Notes: generated from the letters alone by a model not told the origin. Shown: positions 23,280 to 34,095, counted from the first letter of the stretch. The stretch is 64,000 bases of DNA from Stenogyne calaminthoides (GCA_037126765.1 JBBCBC010000012.1:11842001-11906000), one strand, 5' to 3'. Made by a program: numbers and translations.

Positions 23280-23860
23280 TAGTCGATTCCTTCACTCTCC
23301 GTGGCGCTCATTTTCTAGCGATGAAACGTATTCTTCGCTATGTCAAAATGCGATTCACTATGGTCTCTCCTTCGTCGAGAGGCGGATATTACCATTTTTA
23401 GGTTATTCCGATCTTGTTGGGCCCGTTGCACGAGACTTCGTCGTTCCACCTATGGTTACTCTATTTTTATTGGGGAAATCTTGTTTCTTGGTGCGCTAAA
23501 AACAACCAACGGTTGTCCGATCAAGCGTGTGAATCTGAGTGCGGGCATTAGCGAATCACTCTCGAATTGGTTTGGGTCACTAATCTTCTCCGTGAGCTCC
23601 GTTAAGCCCATAACTTCTCGTCCGACTCTTTTGTGTGACAATAAGAGTGCTCGCTTTTGAGCGAAATCACCATTGCCCATATCGTGCCAAGCATATTGAT
23701 TTGGACTATCACTTTGTTAGTGAGCTCGTCTCTTACGGGAAGTTATCTACTAGCTTTCTTCCTTCACATCTTCGGATAGCGACATCTTCACGAAGAGCCT
23801 CCCTCGTCCGGCATTTGAGTTTCTTCGTTCCAAGCTCTGTGTGTGCCTTCACCCCACGGT
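23280..23860 (+). pseudogene. Copia RNase H region, disrupted
   Basis: Recognisable pieces are SWCAKNNQRLSD (about 23.49 kb), LLCDNKSA (about 23.63 kb) and AKHIDLDYHFVSELVSYGKL (about 23.68-23.75 kb). These are the copia RNase H blocks near the C-terminus of pol. They sit in different frames with stops between. The polyprotein end should lie near 23.86 kb. Confidence 0.85.
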
Positions 23861-23866
23861 TTTTTT

Positions 23867-23874
23867 GATGGGGG
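23867..23874 (+). promoter_or_regulatory. Polypurine tract of the Copia element
   Basis: GATGGGGG lies directly before the 3-prime LTR, the expected plus-strand priming site. Confidence 0.8.
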
Positions 23875-24047
23875 TATTAGAGATAAAGAATAGACATTAG
23901 TCTTTATCCAATGTATTTATATATTTTATATTCTTTCCATGTAAATCTCCTTGTATCTTGGGAAAGTTGTTGTATTCTCTAAATCGGTCTATTAATAATA
24001 GATTTCTCCAATCACCAATTCAACGGTGATATTCTAATCATCTTGAC
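23875..24047 (+). repeat. Copia 3-prime LTR
   Basis: 173 bp, identical to the 5-prime LTR except for one clustered 5-base patch near its middle. It is followed by the TSD copy AATATC. Confidence 0.95.
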
Positions 24048-24299
24048 AATATCATTTTTAACAAAATATTGTAATTTCTTCTATTTTTTTTTTTTTTTTT
24101 TTGGAAACTTTAGCTTATTTTCAAAAAATTTGCATGTTTTGATCCATTGGAGTCTTGAATTTCATGGTTTGGTAACAGCTCGTTCGGTAGCAACAATGAT
24201 GGGCACCGTATATACATCAGCGGTGGATGCAATCAAATGGGAGAGAGACTAGATAGAAATTAGGATTTTAATTTTAAAAGCGTAAAAGTTTTTAATAAA

Positions 24300-24423
24300 T
24301 TTCATAATTTAGCACAAAATAATTATATTACTACGAAAAAAGAAGAATGTTAGCGTCGAGTCCTTCATTTGAGATTGGAAATCCTAATTTGAGGTCGGGG
24401 GTTACGTGGTTAGGACAAATCTG
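24300..24423 (+). repeat. Relic of the 'LSPSFEIGNPNLG' block
   Basis: 'attatattactacgaaaa' to 'acgtggttaggacaaatctg' matches 3.87-3.97, 14.17-14.26 and 29.05-29.15 kb. The frame is broken. Confidence 0.6.
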
Positions 24424-25131
24424 GGGAAGACTAGCATAGAGATGGATCTTGGAGAATTAAGGGATATACACTCTGAGATCGACTTACTCAATGTTAGCGA
24501 GAAAAAATGAGGGAAGTGGAGACTTAGGTACGTTGTGGAAGTTAGTTTTGAGTGCTCTTGTTCAGGGCAAAGTTAAAATTTTGTCTTGGAGAGCATTCCT
24601 ATAGAGAATTGCAACAAAGAAAAATCTTGCAAATATGGGAGTATTTGTTGGCCAAAGTTGTGCATCTTGTGTCTAAGCATTGAAGAAAATGAAAATCAAC
24701 TTTTCACCGAATGCACCTTTTTTGTACAAACTTTGGACAAAATTATGGGAATGGCTTGGAATAACTATGGTCACACACTTCTCTCAGACCAACTTCTTGT
24801 TGCACGAGCTTGCAAAACCTCGGAAAATCAAAGCAAAAGCATTGAACGCTATGTGGTTGGGATTGGTATGGGCCGGGGACATGGAAACACAAAAATTCAA
24901 TAATTTTCAATGGAACCACCCCCAATGTTGAGGAATGTTTTGATATCTTTAGTTGTTAGAATTTGGAATTGGATTAGAATTAGAGGTAGCATGAGTTCTA
25001 TTAATTGTTTTAACAATTGGATTGAAAACCGATGATATGTTTTAGAACAAAAGCGCTGAGTTCGATTTGTAATAGTTTTACTTCTTGTATGGATTGAGCA
25101 CCCCTTATACTTTATTGTTGTTCTCAGAAAA

Positions 25132-25137
<6 letters not shown>
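24424..25137 (+). mobile_element. LINE (L1) 3-prime fragment with zf-RVT domain, copy 2
   Basis: The paralogue of the 10.60 kb fragment, starting at the same 'gactagcat..agatggatct'. The zf-RVT pieces KLCILCLSIEENENQLF and KLWTKLWEWLG are in different frames. It ends in an A-run at about 25125-25139 followed by a TA microsatellite. It is non-functional. Confidence 0.75.

Positions 25138-25138
<1 letters not shown>

Positions 25139-25163
<25 letters not shown>
25139..25163. repeat. (TA)n microsatellite after LINE poly-A
   Basis: A TA dinucleotide run directly after the LINE A-tail. Confidence 0.85.
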
Positions 25164-25164
25164 A

Positions 25165-25500
25165 GCACCAAAAATCTTATTAACATTTATTCAATTGAGA
25201 AACATATGATAATCTATATTGGCAAAATATTTTTATACGGGCTTGATTCTATCCTAATTTTTTTCAAGCCCAGGTGAGATGCAAAATTTCATAAATAGGA
25301 ATACATAGTGGCCCAATATACCATTTAATTAGGGTGGATAATTAAGAGTTCAAACCCATCTAGGTCTAAAAAACTCGTTTCATTGTTAGTGTTTTTCTCA
25401 TTCTTTACAATTCTCATTAATCCACATACTCAGTTTCTTTGCAGATCTCTTTCTTACTCAAAATTTCATTTTGAAGCTAAACGCAGGTACAATTAGTTGG
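25165..25500 (+). repeat. Leader-only copy of the duplicated module
   Basis: It matches 11.33-11.70 kb and 6.86-7.20 kb, and ends shortly after 'cagatctctttcttactcaaaatttcatttt'. No exon follows it. Confidence 0.6.
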
Positions 25501-26084
25501 ACGTGTTGGGATCTTGGACCAGACGAATCAGGTGTGTACCTTTTGTTTCATATTTAACAAGTGAACCCGTATTCATTATTTCAAAGAAGCTGTAGAAAAT
25601 AAATTTTATTCATAATAACATAATTAAATATATATATATATATTAAAGTGTGCAAGGGGAATAAAAATAGACTTATAAGAACAAAACTACTTGTCCAAGG
25701 CCAAGTGAGATTCAAATTTTTTATAAACAAAAATAAATGCTAGCCCATAAATTATATATTTCATTTGGGCCGGATAATTTAATTTTCAAATCCATCTAGG
25801 TTTAAGAAAGGTAATGATTTTTTATCGGCCCAGAGTAAGTTATACAAATGGATCATTAGGGTTTTCCTCATTCATAATCATTGTATTCCTTGCAACTCCA
25901 TGGCTTTTCCTTTCAAAATCACTTTTCTTTCGAAATCTATTCATTTTTTATTCGTTCTTCTACTTCTTCTTTTTCTGCAGATCTTTCTCTCTCAAAATTT
26001 CAGTGCTTTACTCCCTTGAAGCTAAAACAAGTGCAAGGAGTTAAATTGTTGGGATCTTGGTCGGACAGATTAGGTGGGGATCAG

Positions 26085-26335
26085 ATGGGTGCAGGTGGTT
26101 TATGCATCCATGTCAGGACCCGAGTACAAAGTGAACCCAACAAGTATAGAAATCGACATAAATGGTAAATTGAAATTTTCAATTATTCTTTTATATATTA
26201 CTTAATTGGCTAACAAATATATTTTACAAGTTTCTAATTTTTGTTGTGTCCATTTTCAGGTTATTAGCTCTGAGATATGCTATGAAAAGATCCCAACTTA
26301 TTATTGACATAGAAACGATGGAGAAAATTTTAGAG
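26085..26335 (+). CDS. Two-exon 52-codon frame of unknown function, module copy D (partial)
   Basis: Exon 1 (26085-26164) starts MGAGGLCIHVRTRVQSEP. Exon 2 (26260-26335) follows CATTTTCAG and ends before GTAACTT. Both intron borders, the intron length (95 bp, as in copy C) and the open spliced frame agree with the copy at 13.0 kb. The leader has 'attagggttttcctcattc'. The product is not recognised and the 3-prime part of the gene is not found. Two matching open copies beside two broken ones suggest the frame was once under selection or that these two are the youngest. Confidence 0.4.
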
Positions 26336-26489
26336 GTAACTTTTACGTATGTGAATAAGGTGGTGTTTTAAACCAAAACTTGCACTTGAGAAGCACTTAT
26401 TTTTTAAAAAGTTGAGTTTGAAAACATACTCTAAATATAGAATGTGTTACTTCATGCGCTTCCAGATTTTTCAGTCTTTCTTAATGCAG

Positions 26490-26602
26490 GACTCATTATC
26501 AAAGTCAATGTAGTCAAACTTATTTTTTTTACAGGTCAATGTATTCAAACTTTTTTTTTTTTTTAATTTACAGGTCAATGTAGTCAAACTTGCATCAATG
26601 TA
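26490..26602 (+). repeat. Triplicated 'gtcaatgta.tcaaact' motif
   Basis: Three copies of GTCAATGTAGTCAAACTT (one with 'attc') are separated by T-rich 'acag' spacers. The copies at 3.0 and 13.36 kb have a single occurrence, so this is a local expansion. Confidence 0.7.
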
Positions 26603-27176
26603 ATTCTAACTAAATTTGTTGATTTTATAGTCTTTTATGGAACTTTAAAATTAAAACCTTAGATTATATTTTCTGGATTCAAAATTAATATATCAAAACG
26701 TATAATATCATTGTTTAACGTCTGTTATTTTTATTTTTATTTTTGACAGGAAATAACGTATGTTAATATTAATTAATGGAATAAAATATAAAGGAAAATC
26801 CTTAGGCCATGTCGTTTATTTCAGTTTCTGAAATTTATCCAGTTTACAGGACAACGACCAAATGAAAATTCAGCTGAAACCAACATTATTGAAACTATTT
26901 TTTTAAATTTTCTAATAATTGAGATGGGGGTTGGTTTTCTTTTTCCAAAATTTCTAGGTTTTACTTAGTATTCGATTATATTGATAATTGATACATATAT
27001 ACAATTATTGATACAATATCTAATACTCATTATATAGATTAGTACACAAGATTGTAAAACATTTAAAATAAGTTAAAAGAAAGATTTGATGTAGGACTGA
27101 TCATTTGCTTATTGAGTTGCTTATTTATTTAATTGTGGTCTACTTTCTAATCATTTGGTACTTTTGTATTCCACAG

Positions 27177-27313
27177 AATGGACCTATGGATGAGTTTGAT
27201 GTTGTAGGTGCTGATTTCTGTCCCATGCCTGATTCAAACGCCCCTGCAGTTACACAAGAATTAAATCAAATTAACTTCAAGGGGAATAATAAGGATCAGG
27301 TTGCTGGTTTGAG
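27177..27313 (+). pseudogene. Exon-like open segment of unrecognised gene
   Basis: This 137-bp segment lies between a good acceptor (TTCCACAG) and a donor (GAG|GTATAT) and is open throughout. It contains MDEFDVVGADFCPMPDSNAP and KDQVAGLR. Its composition is clearly richer than the flanks and looks like a real exon. It lies between module copy D and the PP2C exons, on the same strand. It could be a variable part of the same PP2C gene or another gene. I do not recognise the domain. Confidence 0.45.
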
Positions 27314-27954
27314 GTATATATATAGCCTTATATATATTGGCTATGAAGGTTAAATAAATTATTAAGATTATGCAAAGTGATGTCAAATAGGAGCATAAGC
27401 TTATTCGAATCAACATTTTCTTAGAGCATCTAATAAAAGGTCGTTAATGGAACCTCTTAATAGGGAATGCCAGTTAATGTTACCGTTTAGTAATTATATA
27501 TGTGCCACTAAGTTCTTGAACAAATTTGCCATGATGTTTTGTTAAATGGTTTTGGGTGTTTCTGTATTGTGTGTTTTGTTAAATAAAAACACCCAACTGA
27601 GCAAATTAATTAATTTATTTATATTTTTTTTAAAAATGTGTAATTTATAAAACACTAATTGCAGAACATCCAAAACAGAGGAGCCTATTACATTAATAAG
27701 ATACAATTAATTTATAATTTTCCATTAAGTAATTAAATTTTTTGAATTTCAATCAAATGATTATCTAAGGAAATATTGGGTACGTGGCAACCACAATAAG
27801 AACAACTCATTCTTGCATTTGTAATGACTCACTGAGTGTATATGTCATTTGTAAGGAAATAGATTCATACATCTCTGTATTAATGGCAACAACATATTTT
27901 TCTGGTAAAGGCTTATTTTTATGATTATTCTTTTGCTTTACTAGGAAATGGAAT

Positions 27955-28632
27955 GCAACAAATATGTACAGCCGGATAGAGCTGATGAAAAAGCGAGGAC
28001 TGAAGCGAGCGGTGGACAATATTGCTATGTCACGAGCAATAGGTAATTAACAATATTGTGTAGTGATCTGTTCACTACTGCAATTATAATTCATGATTTT
28101 GTTGTATTTTTCTGGAATTATAGATAAATACACTAAGAGAGGGGATGAGAGTCAGAGATTAGAGAAAGAAGAATGGTTTTAGAAATAAGATGAGAGAGAG
28201 AGAGAGAGTTAGAGAGAGAGAGAGTTGAGAGATAGAAGATGACGGTAATTCTTGCTTGTTCCATTACTCTGCAGATTTCCCTATTTAAATCCAAAAACTA
28301 TTACAATCAAATCTCAAACCCACAATTAAATCCCAAAGCCCAAGACTATTACAATTAAATTTCAAGCCTTTAATTAAATCCCATAGCCCACTATAAATGA
28401 AATGGGTCAAACTCTTAGGAATATGATAGATCATCCATTTTTCATATTTCATGCTCATGACATATTGCTTCAATTATAATTTTATCATCATGTAGATTTT
28501 CATATTAATTTCCTCAATAATTGACATATTAATTTACTGGAATAGGAGACAGGTACCTAAGAGACAAAGATGACGAGTTTGTAATAGTAGCAAGTGATGG
28601 GATGTGGGACGTGATTCCGACTACTATGGCAG
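27955..28632 (+). pseudogene. Protein phosphatase 2C (PP2C) fragment, two exons with internal deletion
   Basis: Exon A (about 27955-28042) reads QPDRADEKARTEASGG, the PP2C 'KPDR.DE..RIE..GG' block, and then, in a shifted frame, NIAMSRAI. Exon B (28546-28632) continues GDRYL and DEFVIVASDGMWDVI, the conserved SRAIGD and DEFxxLASDGxWDV metal-binding motifs. The GT (28043) and AG (28545) sites join in phase within AIGD. The residues normally lying between GG and the SRAIGD block, and between GDRYL and DEF, are missing. Together with the frameshift this marks a pseudogene. PP2Cs are Mg/Mn-dependent Ser/Thr phosphatases. Confidence 0.7.
28190..28233 (+). repeat. (GA)n-rich tract
   Basis: GAGAGA runs with two interruptions in the intron-like stretch between the two PP2C exons. 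That 0.5-kb stretch (28043-28545) also looks like a truncated LTR or UTR insertion. Confidence 0.85.
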
Positions 28633-28912
28633 GCTGGGTCCACACCCAGCACATCGTCTCAATTAAACTTCTCCATTGTGTCTAGGCTGTGCAGATACAT
28701 ATTGTCAACATTTGGGAAATACCAAGCGTAGAAATTGCGCCTTCAACGCAAATTTTTTTGCACAAAGCGTAGTCCTTTTTTTTGGCGAAAAGCACTCAGA
28801 TCTTGCATCGGGTCTGATTGCTTTTCAATGGAGTAGGCCATCAGGCCATTCAGGATGGCTATCTCGTCTTTGAAAACCAACTCTCTTGGATGGCTTCCTG
28901 ACAGAATTGTCT

Positions 28913-29040
28913 AGGCGGATTATTTTAAGGTACCTTGCCCATGGATTAAGTCTCTTGTTTTACTGCGATGTTTGGTTGGAGGGTGACATATTTTTGGTTG
29001 TGCTTTAGAGTTGTCCTTTGATAGAGGAGCTGGAGTAGCT
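28913..29040 (+). pseudogene. F-box/LRR-type gene fragment, second copy
   Basis: It matches 3.71-3.84 kb: 'cggattattttaaggtacct', 'gatgtttggttggagggtga', 'gttgtcctttgatagaggag'. The LRR text is interrupted by a stop and a deletion (ctggagtagctc). A relic only. Confidence 0.55.
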
Positions 29041-29044
29041 CAAA

Positions 29045-29288
29045 ATAATTATATTACTATGAAATGGAGAATGTTGGCATTGAGTCCTAAGTTTGAAATT
29101 GGAAACCCTAATTTGGGGTCAGGGGTACGTGGTTGGGGCAATCTGGTGAAGACTTGCATTGAGAAATAAGAGGAAAAATATTTGTCTTAGGCCCGTAACT
29201 TAGGGGGTGGAGGCAAAAGGAGGAGCTTTCAAGGACACACACGAGTTGTATAAAATTATGCTAGAAAATTTGGTTGATTTGGTCGGGA
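29045..29288 (+). repeat. 'LSPSFEIGNPNLG' block, copy interrupted by the 29.29-33.1 kb insertion
   Basis: It matches 3.87-4.08 kb and 14.17-14.37 kb. The homology stops at 'tggtcgggaac' (29290) and resumes at about 33.10 kb with 'atcaaccaccgctattgctt', which corresponds to 'gtcaactaccactattgctt' at 4.10 kb. Confidence 0.65.
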
Positions 29289-29871
29289 ACTGTAACGCCC
29301 CGAATCCAGAATGCCGGCTCTTGCACCTTCGACACTCTAAACTCGGGTCGCCACTTAGTGATTGTAAAATCGGAGCTTAAAATTTTCTTTTTAAAATATA
29401 ACGAGAAGCATAAGTATTACATTTTTCAGCGGAAAGTATTAATGACAAATATAAGTTATGAAAAAGCAGCGTGGGCCCGTTTATTAAAACTAGATTATGA
29501 CGTTATAATAAAATCAGTCGTTTACAAGGTAGCATATATTTTAATCATCGAGCAATCTTTAAAAGAGTTTGTTGCTCGGCATAAGAATAAATTCACCAAT
29601 CATAAAAGCGAAACATTTATTTAAAGAGTCATATCTATATATTATTATCATTAACCAAGGGAAACTTCGTGTCAATCCTGTTGTAGCTCCGACCCCTCTC
29701 AATCATGTCCTGAAAATATCAAACTGTTGGGGTGTGAGATAAAATCTCGGATGACACATCTTATTTGTTACAGTTAGCGATATCCTAGTATCAATTATAC
29801 CATATATATATACATATCGTACGCACGAGTTGTTCATGCACATACGTATTCACGACGACTATCATGTCGTA

Positions 29872-30047
29872 GGTATGCACGAGTTTCTGATGCCCATACC
29901 CTTAGGTACGCACGAGTTTCTGATGCCCATACCATATTCATGTCGACTATTATGTCGTAGGTATGCACGAGTTTTTGATGCCCATACCCTTAGGTACGCA
30001 CGAGTTTCTGATGCCCATACCATATTCATGTCGACTATTATGTCGTA
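29872..30047 (+). repeat. Two 88-bp tandem units
   Basis: GGTATGCACGAGTTTCTGAT starts the units at 29872 and (with one change) 29960. Each unit itself contains two half-units with 'cacgagttt.tgatgcccata'. A more diverged half-unit precedes them at about 29822. Confidence 0.9.
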
Positions 30048-32257
30048 GTATCATAGCGGCTTACTAATACCGCGTATTCATGGGACCCGGAGGTCTTTAA
30101 TTCCGTAAAAGTTTGTATAACGATAACCGTAGAATACACTAACAGTCCATGTAACATTAACAACTGCAATACAGATAGCATCACCCACCTTGTTAACTTT
30201 TAAGAAAAGTTACAAACTTTGAAACCGGTTTGAGAGTTTGAGCGTAACGATGATTGTCCGAGCTTTGATTCGAGCAGCACTTCCCCTAGCACAATATTTT
30301 CATGTTCTCGTCATAAATCACTTTTTGATTGAAGTAAAAGTATTCGTAAGTTTATCGAGGACTGTTAAACTCTATTCTTTAGATTTCCTTACTCGTGAGC
30401 TTGTATCGAACTTTTATTTTAATAATCTATTTGGAGTTTATTAATGATGTCCCAAAATTATTACTTGCAAGAATAAAGCTTTAAGGTTCATTTTCCAGCT
30501 TGACACAGTTTTAGAAAACAATTTTGTAAAATTGTTTATATGGTACTAAAATTCATCAAATAATTTACGAAGGCAGATAAGAGCATGTAGTATTTGATTA
30601 TGATATTTATAAAATAATTTCATGTGGGAAAAAGTCCCAGTAAATAAAGAAGTCAGTATCTTCTTCAGTTTCACAATATAAACTTCACAAATTCATAACT
30701 CTTTATTTGTAAGTCCAAAACTTATAAATTTTGAGGAGCATGTTTATGTCTTGTTATAGTTTAGGACCACAATTTTATATTTTCTACAAAGGTAATGTGT
30801 ATAGTGTTTTGAAAATTCTCTAAATTAATAAAATGTGATTACTTAAGAAGATGTCCTAAAGGACTTACAAATAAAGTGCATAAAAGGAGAAATAAAACAC
30901 ATATGGTTTGTGAATAAGATTTATCCAAATAAATTATTTTACTAACCATTAAGTCTATCAAAAGTTTCAATATTTAGTTTTGACATTTTTCGGAAAGTTA
31001 GTGTTTCAAAACTGTGTGATTTTCTTCCATTTTCGCGAGCCAATTGCCGTAAAACTGTTAATCCAATTAATACGAAAATTTAGGTTTATTAATCTTCGTC
31101 ATCTCAGGTTTCTTGGCAAGAAAATTCATATTAAAATAACGTCCCTAAGTTTGGTAAAATGGTCACGAAAGAGTGCACCAAAAAACTGTTACAGTATTGG
31201 TAAAATAGAAAGATCAAAGGTGCAATTTCTTTGCTATTTTCAAAATTCGTTTCCCGTCAAATGGCTTATCCAATTGATACACTTTGGGGCTTTTGGAACT
31301 TGTAGTCTGATGTTTACTGGCATGAAAATTCGTTAGAAAATCACGAACGGAAATTGGTTAAAAGTATCACGAAATTAAGGTACCTTGGATCAATTTCTAG
31401 TTGAAAACAGAATTCCAGTTTTTTTCGTTTCAGCACGTCGCATCTTTTTAAAGAAATCATAACTCTGAATCTACCCGTTGAAAAATTACGAGATTTTATA
31501 CGAATACAGAAAACTCGATGAATTTTAACTTGCCACTGGTTTCATCTCAAAATTATTTCTATAACTCGAGATATGAATTTTTAAAGTTGTTATTTAGGAG
31601 TTTCGAGTAGCAGTTTTTTCCCGAAATTCCAGTTTTGAGCAACCCTGTTTGAGCGTAAAAACGAGTAGCGTAACGACACCAAAATTGAATACAGAGACTA
31701 CAATTATGTACTACACATATAAGAGAGCGTAAAGGTGTTTTAAAACACAACTTTTCAGTACAACAGAGTACTCGACGGCGTAACCGAAAATCAGTCGGAA
31801 ACAGTTTTGACGTTTCAACTTGACATATTTGAGCATAAATTTCAGCAGTATAACGGTACAATTTTTGAAAACCAAAAATACGAGCATGAATTATGTACTT
31901 CAAACAACACGTAGGAGTTCTAAACTAACAATTTCCAACATGTTTAAGCACTCAACAATCTCACCGAAAATCATACGAACACAGGTTTCGAATTTTGTTC
32001 GGAGGTTACCTTTGTCGTTTTCCTCCTCTGTTTTTCTCTAGGATCTTCAACGACTCAGGTGTTTAGTAGCTTGAAGCTCCTCGGATACATATTAGATGAT
32101 GGTTTCATGCTTGAATTCAAGAAAAATTGAAGAGTGAGAAAGAGAGGATGAAACCGTGAGCTTCATGGACAAAAGGGGATGATTTCTATAATTTTTCTTG
32201 AATTATAAGAATTGTATGGATTGATTACCTCAAAAGGAACACTTGAATTGAGGAAGA

Positions 32258-32340
32258 GCTTTGGCTTGATGAAGATGATGAGCTCGATGATGATGATGAA
32301 CTTGACGATGATGATGATCATTGATGATGGTGATCGATGG
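32258..32340 (+). repeat. GAT/ATG-rich trinucleotide tract
   Basis: Imperfect GATGATGAT runs. The Met/Asp-rich and His-rich frames through it are products of the repeat, not genes. Confidence 0.8.
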
Positions 32341-33109
32341 GTTTGTAGGAGAAAGGAGAAAGTTGGATTTGATTTTTGTTGGTTTATTTGCTTGCTCTTG
32401 GTTGATATATGAAGTTGAGATGGAGTGTAAATTTTGGCAGAGCTTGGCCATGTTTTGAAGAAGCAGGGGAGTTAAATTGGAGTGGAAATATGTATGTATA
32501 TATAGAAGGAGGAGGGGGGGCGATCAAATGGAAGAAAAAGAGAAGGACTATTTTGAAATTTTGAAACTAAATATCTAGATATTATTTACTTCAGTATGTT
32601 GTTATTACTCGGTATTATTACATCTTAATACCTTCATATCTGTATTATAAAATCGTGGTTTCGCTAATTAAAATTCATGGCTTCGTTAGAAATAATTGTT
32701 TAGAACTTTTAGCGATTAAATTGTAACGTTCTGAGACGAAAATTATTTATTTTAATTAATTAATTAAAAAATCCAATTTTTCTTAAATTTCTCAATAATC
32801 CTAATTTAGTTAGACGAAACAGATTTTTCATCATCGTATTTATTATTCAATAGATTTTTTATTTTTATATCGAAAATCCTAATTTGTTGAAATATTAAAT
32901 ATTTTATGATCAAACCTTAATTAAATATTTTATTACAGTGCTAGGAGTGCTCCTGGTTCAAAGTGCTCGTCCGTTCTCTGAAAAATAAAAATCTTTGCAA
33001 ACATATACGCTCTAAAATCATTAGAATAATCTTTAAATCAAATATTCATTTTATTAAACTCATTTCTTTTATTATTTCTTTTAATATTCATCTTTAATTC
33101 ACGCCATCA

Positions 33110-33663
33110 ACCACCGCTATTGCTTCTTGAGGAAGTTTCATCTGAATTGGATATAATGAGATAATGGGTGATATCTTCTGCAGGAATCAGTTATACCGAG
33201 AAAATGTATCAATCCATATATTACAATATATGAGCTAAAGTATTGAACATAAGTATGTTATTATCAAACTGCATCAGTTGCCATCATTTACAAATCAGGG
33301 GCCTCCTTGACTGGTCAAAACTCAAGAAGTGAGTTTTATTCAACAAGGATAGAATAGCCACACAAAATAACGAAAAGGAAATTTTCAAAAAAATATGGGG
33401 CGTTAAGCATACACATACAATATCATGTCATGGCTATATGCCACTAAAAAGTCATCAGAATATACATTATTCCATAAATGGGTAATTTGTGCATAATAGT
33501 CTGATTGATTCAGCTACTAGAACCACAGCCTAATAATAGCATAATTGATGCTATTATTGAAATGGATAATAGCATCATATTTCTCAACTTCGTCATCAAC
33601 TTACTAGGTTGATTGATTTTGATAAACATAGGTGGCCTTGGATTTGGGTCGCCAGTGCTGCTG
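33110..33663 (+). other. Continuation of duplicated block; no gene seen
   Basis: The start matches 4.10-4.14 kb (cttcttgaggaagtttcatc). After that no homology or frame is seen until 'ggatttgggtcgccagtgct' (33.64 kb), which is repeated at about 40.75-40.79 kb. Confidence 0.45.
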
Positions 33664-33668
33664 CAATG

Positions 33669-34095
33669 TGATGCGATCGAGAGTTTTGGGCCCAGAATTA
33701 TCAAAGATATTGTCCAAAATTTCGCAAGATGTGGCAAGATGCGATATTGGATTTGTCCCAGAAATATTCCCAAATTTGCAAGGTCGCAAGATTTGTCAAA
33801 ATATCGCAACAATTGCAAGATTATCCTAGATTTATTATTTGTTTATTTAATTTTCAGTTTTTGTCCTTTAAATTCATAGTTATCAAGTCGGTTAGATAGA
33901 TTTGCTAGATTTTGTCCTTTTTAGATTAGGAGTAATCCTTTTTCTCTATAAATATGTAGTGAACGTTTTTTCTTTGGCATAATGAATAAAATTAACTTTT
34001 CTTTAGCAACTTTGTCAAAAACCAATCGTTCTCTGGCTGGCGTTCTCCTGCTAGCCTACGCTAGGGCGATGAATTTATCGTGTTCCCAAATTGCG
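33669..34095 (+). repeat. Element 1, 5-prime LTR
   Basis: It has a TATA region 'tctctataaatatgtagtga' at about 33.94-33.96 kb and an AATAAA at about 33.99 kb, so it holds a promoter and a polyadenylation signal. The final TTCTCATCA is deleted compared with the other LTRs. Confidence 0.9.

Larger units (their letters stand above)
19129..24053 (+). mobile_element. Ty1/copia LTR retrotransposon, structurally complete, coding region broken (includes 6-bp TSD)
   Basis: LTRs of 173 bp lie at 19135-19307 and 23875-24047. AATATC at 19129-19134 and 24048-24053 is the target-site duplication (5 or 6 bp). A primer-binding site follows the 5-prime LTR and a polypurine tract precedes the 3-prime LTR. The internal order is gag, zinc knuckle, protease, integrase, reverse transcriptase, RNase H, which is the copia order. 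Many frameshifts and stops break everything after gag. The LTRs differ only in one 5-base patch, so the insertion is fairly recent. The LTR begins TATTAG rather than the usual TG. Confidence 0.95.
29291..33100. mobile_element. 3.8-kb insertion, probably a long solo LTR of a Ty3/gypsy element
   Basis: It starts TGTAACGCCCCGAATCC, a common start for long plant gypsy LTRs. The paralogue at 4.08-4.10 kb lacks it, so it is an insertion. There is no polymerase frame; short frames are scattered. It contains a 2 x 88-bp repeat and a GAT-rich tract. The right edge is estimated from where paralogy resumes and no exact TSD was found. The lineage (for example Tekay/Del) is a guess. Confidence 0.5.

Noticed and set aside
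32212..32451. Met/Asp-rich plus-strand and His-rich minus-strand frames
   Set aside because: Both are products of a GAT/ATG trinucleotide tract within an LTR-like insertion.
33613..33879. 88-codon frame at the start of element 1 and its twin at 35403-35654
   Set aside because: Both are within the two LTRs and simply repeat the same non-coding sequence.
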